Of a DNA stretch of 42,649 nt, positions 25,885 to 34,121 are shown one piece after another. The position numbers and the translations under genes are program-made. The notes under the pieces were generated by a model. The model did not search any database, was not told the DNA's origin, and was given only the letters and a program-made list of their open reading frames with translations. Every line of letters starts with the position of its first letter. The first letter of the stretch is position 1. This DNA is from Bacteroidales bacterium (GTDB lineage: Bacteria > Bacteroidota > Bacteroidia > Bacteroidales > UBA10428). The stretch is from NCBI GenBank assembly GCA_016929525.1, contig JAFGIP010000082.1, positions 1 through 42,649 of the forward strand, read 5' to 3'.

Positions 25885-25900
25885 TTAATTTTAGGTTTGA
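25885..25900 (-). repeat. 16-bp repeat before peptide gene 2 (copy B)
   Basis: Second copy of TCAAACCTAAAATTAA on the minus strand, again exactly 5 bases before the start codon. Flanking bases differ between copies, so conservation is sharply limited to this segment. Confidence 0.85.
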
Positions 25901-25921
25901 GAAATCGATTACAAAATAGGA

Positions 25922-28840
25922 TTATTTTCCAAATAATAAAAATCCTGCCCAGAAGTATGGATCCTGAAGACTTTTATTCTCAATAAAACTTAGTTTGGTC
26001 TTTTGGAGTGCATCTTCATAATTAAAGTTATTTGTGCCGAAATTCTTATAGAATTCAGTCATAAAATATTTCGTTTGCTCATCAAGCATCTTCCACATAG
26101 AAAAAACGACATTTGAGGCACCTGCAGCATAAAATGCCCTGTTCAATGATATCAATCCTTCACCATGTATGTTTTGTCCTATTCCGCTTTCGCATGAACT
26201 CAATACAACCAGATTTGCATTAATATCTAAATTGTTGATCTCTCGAACAAACAGAATACCATCATCATTATATGTATTTTGGTATAAATAATCTGTTTCC
26301 GATATGTTATTATTATCTGAAACAGTCGAATAAAACAACAATCCCGAAAGAAACGTTACTCGATCATCAGAAAAACCATGGGTAGCAACATGAATAATAT
26401 CTGCACCGGGAACCACACTTTTAAAGTTAGATTCTGTTGCAGAATCTTTAATGAAAAGAGTCGAATTTATATTATGCCGGGAAAGTATTTTTGATATTTC
26501 ACGAATTTCAGTTTCCGAATTGGGTAAAGGCTTTATACTTCTATCTGATGAAAAAGATGATTGCAAAGTACTGTCTGAAAATGACAATACATGTTTAGGC
26601 TGAACCAGTAAATCATTAACTTCATTAGTTGTGAAGACAGGAGCAAATGCATAAAATGTAGCCGGGTACTTATTTCCCGATGTAATATGAGTATTATACC
26701 AGGTACTAACAGAATAATGATATGAGACAGAGAAATCTTCAATAAGGAATTTCAACCTTTCACCTGCTACCGAAATTAAAAGTGTTTCAAAAGGAAGATA
26801 ATACAAATATTCATCAGGAATGATTATCAACTTTTTAATACCGCTTAACTGATCATAAACAGGAGAAATAAGTGTTTCAAATATTTGTCTGTTTTGTTCT
26901 TTTGAATTTTCAAAATTTAGTTTCTTAATGTTTTTAAAATAGGTCTTTGTCATTCTTTCAAAATCACCAGGCAAATTATTCCTGGTATAAAGGATTGTAT
27001 CTTTTTTAACCGTTTGAATTATCAAACTGCTTTCTACAATAATATAATTCAATATGCATTCATTCAATTCAAGCGATTCCCTTATCATTTCGGAATTAAT
27101 ATGATCCCGTGTATTAACAATTATTTCATTCTTATTATACAAAAAATTAATCCGGGTTTCGAACTGCTGGATCTCTTCCCGCTTATCCAGAATAGCCTCA
27201 TTAATTACTGAAATTTCACTTTTTGTTTCTTCATTTGATCTTTTGAGTAACATTAGCTGTCTGGAATATAAATTATCAAGCTCAATATTCAGATCTTTCT
27301 TCTTCTGAAGAATGCTGTCATTTACATTAAGCTGATCCGGATATTTGGAACGATGTATATACTGATAAAGCACGGCACTCTTTATCCGCTCGGTATATTC
27401 ATACATTGCTTCGGAATTGATTCCTGAATTAATAAGATAGATATCACACATGATAATAAATATCTTTTCCAGTCTGTTAAGAAAACTTTTATTTAACAAC
27501 AGTTTAGTGTATTCAAAATGATATCGGCCACGGATATATTCCAAAATCTCAAAAGATTTTTGATACTGTGATAACGAATTATTAAGAAATGAAGTATCGT
27601 TGCCTGAAAGGTAAATATCATAATCGGTTTCAGCTTTCAGAAGAGTAATATCAAGCAAATGAGGAAGTGAAATAAACTGATCATTCATAGTAAATTCTGA
27701 TATCGATGATTCCTTTTCAGCATATAATAAATTATTTTGAAAAGCCTTATCGATAGAATTATTAAAATCCTCATTATCTTTTGTATACCTATAATACAAT
27801 GACCTATAATAATGTATTTTTGAGAATACCAGAGCAGGTTCATTAAAGTAATGTTCTGCAAGTTTCAGAGCTTTGTCAAAATAGTACTCTGAGCTGTCCT
27901 TAACACCTGTATAGCCATAACACAATCCAATATTTGATAATAAATAACATACATTCTCCTTATTAGAAGTATCATCATGAAAACTATAAGCCAATTTGTA
28001 ATATTTTAAAGCTTCATAATAGTTATACTGTAACTCATATACTACTCCCATATTATTGTATAATGTTAAAAGCAACCATAAAACGGTTTCATCGTGCGCA
28101 AGTAACATCTTAATTCCGCGTGTAAAATAATTGAGTGCGTTTTGATAATCATGTAAACTGATTGAAAGCAATCCAAGGTCGCAATATATATATATCTCCC
28201 CTTTTTTGTCCAGGTTATTTTTATATCGTTCCAGGGCTAACTGAAAATATAAGTAGGCTGCCTCATGGTCATATTTATCCATATTGACTTCACCTATTAA
28301 TTTAAACAACTCGGCTTTGCTCGTATTAATCTTTGTTAATATGGTGTCTTCTTTAAGTAATGAATTAAAATAGTATAAAGCTTCATCATAATTGCTAAGA
28401 AAATAATTACAGTAGCCAAGATTCTTCCTGCACAAAAGATGATTCACCCTGTATTCATGTTCAAAGCTGTTATACAACTCATCGGCTTTGGAATAGTACT
28501 CCACGGCCTTTTGATAGTTATTGTAATTTACATAGTAGTTGTAACCGTGCAAAGAGTATATTAATGCGATATCAATAAATTGTGCAGGATCAGCATTTTC
28601 ATACTTCTCAATGACTTCATCAAGAATTTCAGTAACGGCATTATAGTCTTCTTTATCCAATAATTCATATGTCTTTTTTATATATGATAACAGAACAGAT
28701 GCTGTGTCGGTTTCTACTAATTTGCTAACAGTATTTATCTGAAATCCGACACTGTCATTATCCACTGAGAAACATAATAAATCAGCACGCATGAATAAAC
28801 TGACAGAAACAATTGCTAAAACCTTTGAAAACAATTTCAT
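25922..28840 (-). CDS. Secreted TPR-CHAT caspase-like protein
   Basis: A 972-residue protein from the ATG at 28840, which gives signal peptide MKLFSKVLAIVSVSLFMRA; the frame extends 16 residues upstream but that would precede the signal. Residues about 35-400 are tetratricopeptide repeats (for example YNNMGVVYELQYNYYEALKYYKLAY, SNIGLCYGYTGVKDSSEYYFDKAL). A coiled coil follows at about 505-575 (KKKDLNIELDNLYSRQLMLLKR...). The CHAT domain, about 660-972, keeps both catalytic residues: His821 in IIHVATHGF and Cys883 in LVVLSSCESGIG, then SLNRAFYAAGASNVVFSMWK. CHAT domains are caspase/separase-like cysteine peptidases; TPR-CHAT proteins include the protease of type III-E CRISPR, though there is no CRISPR here. 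Two GG-leader peptide genes follow downstream. Substrate unknown. Confidence 0.9.
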   Translation of the reverse strand: MKLFSKVLAIVSVSLFMRADLLCFSVDNDSVGFQINTVSKLVETDTASVLLSYIKKTYELLDKEDYNAVTEILDEVIEKYENADPAQFIDIALIYSLHGYNYYVNYNNYQKAVEYYSKADELYNSFEHEYRVNHLLCRKNLGYCNYFLSNYDEALYYFNSLLKEDTILTKINTSKAELFKLIGEVNMDKYDHEAAYLYFQLALERYKNNLDKKGEIYIYCDLGLLSISLHDYQNALNYFTRGIKMLLAHDETVLWLLLTLYNNMGVVYELQYNYYEALKYYKLAYSFHDDTSNKENVCYLLSNIGLCYGYTGVKDSSEYYFDKALKLAEHYFNEPALVFSKIHYYRSLYYRYTKDNEDFNNSIDKAFQNNLLYAEKESSISEFTMNDQFISLPHLLDITLLKAETDYDIYLSGNDTSFLNNSLSQYQKSFEILEYIRGRYHFEYTKLLLNKSFLNRLEKIFIIMCDIYLINSGINSEAMYEYTERIKSAVLYQYIHRSKYPDQLNVNDSILQKKKDLNIELDNLYSRQLMLLKRSNEETKSEISVINEAILDKREEIQQFETRINFLYNKNEIIVNTRDHINSEMIRESLELNECILNYIIVESSLIIQTVKKDTILYTRNNLPGDFERMTKTYFKNIKKLNFENSKEQNRQIFETLISPVYDQLSGIKKLIIIPDEYLYYLPFETLLISVAGERLKFLIEDFSVSYHYSVSTWYNTHITSGNKYPATFYAFAPVFTTNEVNDLLVQPKHVLSFSDSTLQSSFSSDRSIKPLPNSETEIREISKILSRHNINSTLFIKDSATESNFKSVVPGADIIHVATHGFSDDRVTFLSGLLFYSTVSDNNNISETDYLYQNTYNDDGILFVREINNLDINANLVVLSSCESGIGQNIHGEGLISLNRAFYAAGASNVVFSMWKMLDEQTKYFMTEFYKNFGTNNFNYEDALQKTKLSFIENKSLQDPYFWAGFLLFGK

Positions 28841-29050
28841 GATTTGAGAACTACAGCTACAATAACACCACAAACAAGAAAAGTACAAAAATTTTATTTC
28901 CCCTGAAAATTTATTTTAAGTCTTTAATATCAGTAACAAATCCTTGTAAAACTCCTTATTCAAAATATTTTTCCAATCAATTTTTTCCGTTTTATCTCCC
29001 GGTTTGCATCTGTAATATATAGTGAAAATAGATCTTAAAAATCTAGTTGT

Positions 29051-29085
29051 TAAATGACTAAATTCATTTCCTGAATAGTCATTTA
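29051..29085. repeat. Inverted repeat in the CHAT-lipoprotein intergenic region
   Basis: TAAATGACTA and TAGTCATTTA form a perfect 10-bp inverted repeat with a 15-base spacer that itself contains TTCA/TGAA pairing. It lies about 90 bases before the lipoprotein start in the 333-base divergent region between the CHAT gene and the lipoprotein gene. It could be an operator or an RNA hairpin. No T-tract follows, so it is not a terminator. Otherwise the region shows no gene and no clear promoter. Confidence 0.6.
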
Positions 29086-29173
29086 GAATGCCTATTTAGG
29101 TGGAGTTATATGGCTTTCTCTGTAAATCAAAGCTTTGTTAATTTAAATAATTTAACCTTAAATCCATTGAAAA

Positions 29174-30622
29174 ATGAAAACTCTATTTTTTTTTCTTATT
29201 ACAGTTTCAATGTATCTTCTAATTAGTTGTGAAATTGACGATTCTTATATGAATGACCAGTTCACAAACAATGAAGAGAATTTTGATTTAAATACGGAAC
29301 AAAAAAATGAATTAATAGAAAAATATGCTCATATTTTGGCTTTATCTATGGAAAGTTCTGAATTAAGGTCAGTTATTAAAAAAGAAGCTAAAATAAGATT
29401 TGATGGAGATTATGATATTCTTACCAAAACTTTTGAATCACTCCCTCTTGTAAATCGCGGAATGCTAGTAAAAGATTTGCTTCTGACTACAAATAACAAT
29501 GAAGCTATTCAATTAATGAACAGTAGTACTGGTAATGACTTTAATGGTAACGGATATAATATTTTCGATATGATAGAAAGAGTCTTTCCAAATCTACAGA
29601 TTTCAGTTCCTATTCATTGTGAAGAATGGGATACTAAAACGCATATTCCTTTAGTAGCCTATCTTCCATATGATTATGACGAGCAAACAACAAAAGAAGT
29701 TGTTGCATACGATTATTTAGGAAATAAACATATGCTAAGTGTAGATATAGAACCAAAAGAGGCTGTAATAGTTGTTGGCATCTCCGAAAGAGTCGATAAA
29801 AATGGTGATCTATTAAATGATAAAGATGAACTATTTATTATTCCGGGTTCTTTAGAAACTTCATTAAAGAGTGCCCCTGCTGGGCCTGCGACATTAACTC
29901 TTCAACATGGATATTCTAATCAAATTATTCTTGAATGGCAAGATGTAGCAAATGAGACAATGTATGAAGTATGGCGTATGCTCAACGGCCAGTCTAATTT
30001 CGAAAAACTTGCTACAACCTCAAACAACGACAATAATTATGTAAGTTCAATTATTCGATCACCAATGAAAGCCTGGTTTAGAGTTCGTGCTGTAAATCCT
30101 GATGGACCTTCCTCATGGTCTCCTGTCATGGCAACTACTTACGCTCAACGATATGATCAGGAATATCTAAAAATTAAGCAAATGACATTCTCGACAAGTG
30201 CACTAAAAAAAGTTGAGAAATGGCTATCTGGAGCACCTGAAATTAAACTCAGAGTTGTGCGTGGATCTGAAGGTGGAGCCAATGCCGTATATACTTCAGG
30301 TTATTTAGAACCTCCCAGAAGACGTGATATCGAAAATAGCTGGTGGGAGCATGAAGTTCCACTTTTTACCTGGGCAACAAATGTTTATGGGACAGTACTT
30401 ACATTTGACTGGAGAGAGCATGACTGGGAAGATAATGTTACTTTTACAATAAGTGCATCCTACGAAGACAAGTCTGATAATGGAACAATAAAATATGGTG
30501 GAAGTATAACTTTTGAAAATAAAGCTGAAGCAGGTCATATAGGTAATACGGCTGTATTATGGTGGCATTCGAGAAGTATGTGTTATGATCTTTCAGGATT
30601 CAAATGGACATTTGTTTATTAA
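29174..30622 (+). CDS. Lipoprotein with a fibronectin-III-like domain
   Basis: A 482-residue lipoprotein (signal peptide, lipobox LISC, Cys19, next residue Glu). An N-terminal helical part (about 40-135, EKYAHILALSMESSELRSVIKKEAKIRFDGDYDIL) is of a type I recall in other Bacteroidota lipoproteins. A beta region follows (about 140-230), with an acidic metal-site-like ERVDKNGDLLNDKDELFII. A fibronectin-III-like module covers about 235-325 (TLTLQHGYSNQIILEWQDVANETMYEVWRM...FRVRAVNPDGPSSWSP). The C-terminal 150 residues are Trp-rich and unrecognised. It is divergent from the CHAT gene and similarly AT-rich, so it may belong to the same accessory block. Surface location is likely; function unknown. 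Confidence 0.75.
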   Translation: MKTLFFFLITVSMYLLISCEIDDSYMNDQFTNNEENFDLNTEQKNELIEKYAHILALSMESSELRSVIKKEAKIRFDGDYDILTKTFESLPLVNRGMLVKDLLLTTNNNEAIQLMNSSTGNDFNGNGYNIFDMIERVFPNLQISVPIHCEEWDTKTHIPLVAYLPYDYDEQTTKEVVAYDYLGNKHMLSVDIEPKEAVIVVGISERVDKNGDLLNDKDELFIIPGSLETSLKSAPAGPATLTLQHGYSNQIILEWQDVANETMYEVWRMLNGQSNFEKLATTSNNDNNYVSSIIRSPMKAWFRVRAVNPDGPSSWSPVMATTYAQRYDQEYLKIKQMTFSTSALKKVEKWLSGAPEIKLRVVRGSEGGANAVYTSGYLEPPRRRDIENSWWEHEVPLFTWATNVYGTVLTFDWREHDWEDNVTFTISASYEDKSDNGTIKYGGSITFENKAEAGHIGNTAVLWWHSRSMCYDLSGFKWTFVY

Positions 30623-30663
30623 TAATTTCATTTGAAGTAATATTTATTTAAACCATATTATAA

Positions 30664-30689
30664 GTCGGGTAATTTTTACCCGGCTTTTT
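30664..30689 (+). terminator. Terminator of the lipoprotein gene
   Basis: GTCGGGTAA, loop TTT, TTACCCGGC (nine pairs, one G-U) followed by five T residues, 42 bases after the lipoprotein stop codon. Confidence 0.9.
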
Positions 30690-31019
30690 AATTCATCGTG
30701 TTTTCGAAATAAAGTTAACGTGTTAAAGCTTTATTTTCAATTATTGCTCTCTTCTTCAATAATACCGATCGCATGCACAATACAATTCTTCATGTTTTTT
30801 CTCAACTTGGTTATTAAGTGAATTCCAAGTAAACATCTTAAGGATATATCATTCTATAGTGCTTGGTCCAAGTTAAAAACTTGAACCATGATTATGCATA
30901 TAATTCCAACCTAATTACCTTATTAATATCCGCATTTTTCAATAAAAAAATAAGTTAATAGGATTAATTAATTGGCATTGAAATAAATCTACGAAGGTTT
31001 AATCTGAAAATAGGGTTTA

Positions 31020-31027
31020 TATATTTG
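31020..31027 (+). promoter_or_regulatory. -7-like promoter element before the 25-bp hairpin
   Basis: TATATTTG fits TAnnTTTG. A TTTA that departs by one base from the -33 TTTG lies at 30998-31001, 18 bases upstream, which is close to the normal spacing. Transcription would begin near 31034 and read into the hairpin. Confidence 0.4.
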
Positions 31028-31069
31028 CGGGTACAGGTTTGTAGTACGTATACTATGCTCAATGCAGCC

Positions 31070-31125
31070 TGTCTTAAACTGAAATAGCTTGACAATTTTA
31101 TGTCAAGCTATTTCAGTTTAAGACA
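31070..31125. repeat. Perfect 25-bp inverted repeat, 6-base loop
   Basis: The arm 31070-31094 (containing CTTAAACTGAAATAGCTTG) is exactly complementary to 31101-31125, with loop ATTTTA. There is no T-tract after it, the stem is far longer than the terminators in this window, and it lies in a gene-free stretch. It may be a structured RNA or the remnant of a small mobile palindromic element. Confidence 0.85.
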
Positions 31126-31200
31126 AGGATTTATATAATATGAGTAAAGGGTTGTGACCCTAAAGGAAGGTAGTAATGCAATCAGTAAACACTCCCCAGT

Positions 31201-31755
31201 TCACCCCATCACCCTCTTCCCCGTTTCGCTTGCTTTAATTAATTTTTCAAGTCTCCTGAATTTTGTCGGTTCTTGCTTTGCACTCATAATCCAGTAGCAC
31301 ATTGTGCGTTGGTAAGAAGGTGCCTGGGAATTAAAAAATGTCCAAGCTATCATGTTTTGCTTTAAAGTCTTTTCCATTTCCGGAGTCAGCTTAGCATCTC
31401 GATTGCTGCTCATTACAGGATCACTTTCTTTACATTCCTGAAATAACTTTAGTCCGGAGGGATGCATGAGACCTTCTTTTATAAGCCTTTCAGCTTTATT
31501 TATATTCACCACACTCCAGTCGCTTTTGGGATTTCTGGGAGTAAATCGTATACAGTAGCTCTTTTTATCAATTGATTTTCGGATACCATCTATCCAGCCA
31601 AAGCAAATGGCTTCATCAACCGACTGCGGCCAGGTAATACTCGGAATACCGGAATCCACTTTATAATAACCTACCCAAAGCTCCTTCCTTGAATCATGGT
31701 TTTTTTCAAGCCAGTTTCTGAATTCTTCCTGATTTGAAAAAAAGGTTGGGTTCAT
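31201..31755 (-). CDS. YdeI/OmpD-associated family protein
   Basis: A 184-residue protein with family marks: an N-terminal FRNWLEKNHDSRKELWVGYYK, then ITWPQSVDEAICFGWIDGIRKSIDKKSYCIRFTPRNPKSDWSVVNINKAERLIKEG, and a C-terminal helical part ending RRLEKLIKASETGKRVMG. Members are annotated as YdeI/OmpD-associated or bacteriocin-protection proteins; the biochemical activity is not established. The length is usual. It is alone on the minus strand, between the hairpin region and the GH3 gene. Confidence 0.9.
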   Translation of the reverse strand: MNPTFFSNQEEFRNWLEKNHDSRKELWVGYYKVDSGIPSITWPQSVDEAICFGWIDGIRKSIDKKSYCIRFTPRNPKSDWSVVNINKAERLIKEGLMHPSGLKLFQECKESDPVMSSNRDAKLTPEMEKTLKQNMIAWTFFNSQAPSYQRTMCYWIMSAKQEPTKFRRLEKLIKASETGKRVMG

Positions 31756-31873
31756 TGATTTTAGTATGAATTTATAATTAAGTAGTCAGAAGTCTGAAAA
31801 CCTGATCATGAATGGTAATAGCTGAAAGCTACAAGTGATTTTTACCTTTGACCTTTCAGCTTTAAACTTCAAA

Positions 31874-34003
31874 CTACTCTAATAAAGTAACATCTTCTTC
31901 AAGCAATATACTTGCAGATGAACTTCCGATTAAAATTTTAAACGCACCCGGTTCTGCAAACCAGTCTTTTGTATCGGGGTTCCAGTATGAAAAATCTTCG
32001 GTATCCAGAACTATGCTTACCTCTTTCGTTTCACCTGCATTAAGCTGAACTTTGGCGAATCCTTTCAGTTCCTTTAAAGGACGAGGATGTGAACTTTCAA
32101 TATCTTTTATATAAAGCTGGGCAACTTCAGCCCCGGCAACTTCTCCGGTATTTTTTACCGTAAATCTGACCTCCAGCTCATCACCGGAAATAAATTCACC
32201 GACCGTCATCTGTAGATCACTATATTCAAAAGAAGTATATGATAATCCGTATCCAAACGGGAATAGCGGTTCGATATTCTTGTGTTCATACCAACGATAA
32301 CCGGTGAATATTCCTTCATTATAATGTATGTCATATTCCTTATGCGTAAATTTATCTTCACGTGAACCTCCGATATAAATCTCTTCGTTATCGGGTATAT
32401 AACCATATCCCGGTGAATCTTCGAAGCGTTTCTCAATGGTTATCGGCAATTTACCGGATGGATTGGTTTTGCCGGTTAGTATTTCAGCCAGCGCGACATT
32501 ACCGGTCTGACCACCATACCATGCATAAATAATAGCTGCAGCTTTCTCAACAAACGGGCTCATATTGATACCCGATCCTGAGTTCACAATTATAATCACA
32601 TTGCTGTTCAGACTTAATACTTTTTGAATTGTTTCCAGTTCCTCAGAGGGAAGGTCAAACGGTCTGTCTCCTCCTTCTGTATCAAATGTTCCGATACTCA
32701 GAAACACAATATCAGCATTTTTAATATTTTCTTCACCATTGTTATCTACAACAGTAATCTTCTCACCATATTCAGCTAATAGTGCTTCAGCTAATGTAAT
32801 ATTATTGTATCCCTGAACAGTTGCCGAACCTCCGCCATGTGCAGTCTCATGCAGGTACTTCCCGGTAAGAACTAGTTTTTTATCAGTATCTCCGGAAACC
32901 GGTAATATGTCATTTTCATTTTTTAACAGAACGATCCCGTTTCGTGCTACGTCCAGGGCAATTTGCTCATGTTCCGGGAAAGTACTTAAGTATGATGTGT
33001 CCTGCTGTACCCTGTCATAGAATCCCATGGCAATGCTGGTACGAAGTATACTTCTTACCATCAGGTCGATATGCTCTTCAGTCACTTTCCCTGAATCAAG
33101 TAATTCCTTTACATTTCCCATGGCTTTAAGAAAAGGCATTTCAATGTTCTGTCCTGATTTAATCACTTTCTCGCCATCGTAAACTGAAGTCCAGTCGGTC
33201 ATTACCAGCCAGCGAAAACCTAACTGACCGCGCAGAAGATTACTAATAACATATTCACTTTGTCCGCACCATTCTCCGTTCAGTTTATTGTATGAAGTCA
33301 TAACAGCCATAGCCCCGGCATCGATCCCTGCTTTAAAACCAGGCATATAAATCTCATGCAATGCTCTTTCGTCAACAATTGAATTGCTGCGTCGCCTGTA
33401 AAAATCGGTATTGTTGGCAATAAAATGTTTTAGTGTAGCAGATACACCGGTACTTTGAACACCCAGAACATATTTTTCTATCATTCTGGAAATCAGGAAC
33501 GGGTCCTCACCAAAATATTCAAAGTTTCTTCCGCATTGGGAGATCCTGTAAGCATTTAAACCTGGTCCCAGAAGATATGATACTCCGGCTGCACGGCACT
33601 CCTCTCCTACTGATCTGGCATATTTACGGGCAAGTTCAGGTTCCCAGGTAGAAGATAATAAAATGGGGCAGGGAAATGCAGTGCTGCGATCAAGTCTTTC
33701 TACAATAGTTGAATCTTCAAGGTGTGAAACCAACCTGACACCCTGAGTGGCATCGGTCATAAAAAGGAAAGGAATATTCTTTTCCGGAATACCATGAATA
33801 AAGAAACGGCTGTAACCTCCGATAAGTGTTATTTTCTCATCAAGGGTAAGTGTTTCCAGCAGTACCCCTGCCCTTTCATCGGCTTTTTCATAACTGATTT
33901 CAGGGATGAATGTAAGACTTTTTTCTGTTTGCAGGTTTGTGGTTTTACATGCTGAAAGTAAAACCATAATCAGAAAAGTAATAAATAAAGAATAGATTTT
34001 CAT
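31874..34003 (-). CDS. Glycoside hydrolase family 3 lipoprotein (beta-glucosidase-like)
   Basis: A 709-residue lipoprotein (lipobox LSAC, Cys19), so probably on the outer membrane or in the periplasm. The GH3 N-terminal barrel covers about 45-330: GPGLN, KHFIANN (Lys192-His193) and VMTDW, with catalytic nucleophile Asp270. The GH3 C-terminal alpha/beta domain (about 360-560) contains GSATVQGYNNITLAEALL and AWYGGQTGNVALAEILTGKTNPSGKLPITI. A fibronectin-III-like domain typical of beta-glucosidases ends the protein (about 620-700). It likely hydrolyses beta-linked oligosaccharides, with specificity unknown. It stands alone, without SusC/SusD genes nearby, so it is not in an obvious polysaccharide-utilisation locus. 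Confidence 0.95.
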   Translation of the reverse strand: MKIYSLFITFLIMVLLSACKTTNLQTEKSLTFIPEISYEKADERAGVLLETLTLDEKITLIGGYSRFFIHGIPEKNIPFLFMTDATQGVRLVSHLEDSTIVERLDRSTAFPCPILLSSTWEPELARKYARSVGEECRAAGVSYLLGPGLNAYRISQCGRNFEYFGEDPFLISRMIEKYVLGVQSTGVSATLKHFIANNTDFYRRRSNSIVDERALHEIYMPGFKAGIDAGAMAVMTSYNKLNGEWCGQSEYVISNLLRGQLGFRWLVMTDWTSVYDGEKVIKSGQNIEMPFLKAMGNVKELLDSGKVTEEHIDLMVRSILRTSIAMGFYDRVQQDTSYLSTFPEHEQIALDVARNGIVLLKNENDILPVSGDTDKKLVLTGKYLHETAHGGGSATVQGYNNITLAEALLAEYGEKITVVDNNGEENIKNADIVFLSIGTFDTEGGDRPFDLPSEELETIQKVLSLNSNVIIIVNSGSGINMSPFVEKAAAIIYAWYGGQTGNVALAEILTGKTNPSGKLPITIEKRFEDSPGYGYIPDNEEIYIGGSREDKFTHKEYDIHYNEGIFTGYRWYEHKNIEPLFPFGYGLSYTSFEYSDLQMTVGEFISGDELEVRFTVKNTGEVAGAEVAQLYIKDIESSHPRPLKELKGFAKVQLNAGETKEVSIVLDTEDFSYWNPDTKDWFAEPGAFKILIGSSSASILLEEDVTLLE

Positions 34004-34121
34004 AGCAATTTAGTTTTGTGGTGTTTTTAAAAATAGTGTAAGAAGATCGAAAATAAAAATGATAGTCTTAATTAATGATAATAATACAACAAGATTAAAA
34101 GTTTCAGGAAGTACCCAAAAA

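Larger units (their letters stand above)
30690..31200. other. Non-coding region with hairpins
   Basis: About 510 bases with no convincing protein gene. It holds a promoter-like element at 31020, a perfect 25-bp hairpin at 31070-31125 and a small inverted repeat AGGGT-TGTG-ACCCT at 31148-31161. The first 300 bases are AT-rich and show nothing I can name. Confidence 0.6.

Noticed and set aside
25922-28840. Possible link of the TPR-CHAT gene to a type III-E CRISPR system
   Set aside because: No CRISPR array or cas gene is visible, and this CHAT protein has a signal peptide, unlike the cytoplasmic CRISPR-linked protein.
29123-29239. Short frame starting MAFSVNQSF before the lipoprotein gene
   Set aside because: It overlaps the lipoprotein signal-peptide coding region out of frame, has no GG leader and no family resemblance.
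31070-31125. Reading the 25-bp hairpin as an ordinary terminator
   Set aside because: There is no T-tract on either side and the stem is three times longer than the other terminators in the window.
31820-31861. AGCTGAAAG/CTTTCAGCT inverted repeat between the YdeI-family and GH3 genes
   Set aside because: Nine-base arms with a 24-base loop and no T-tract; too weak to call a functional site.
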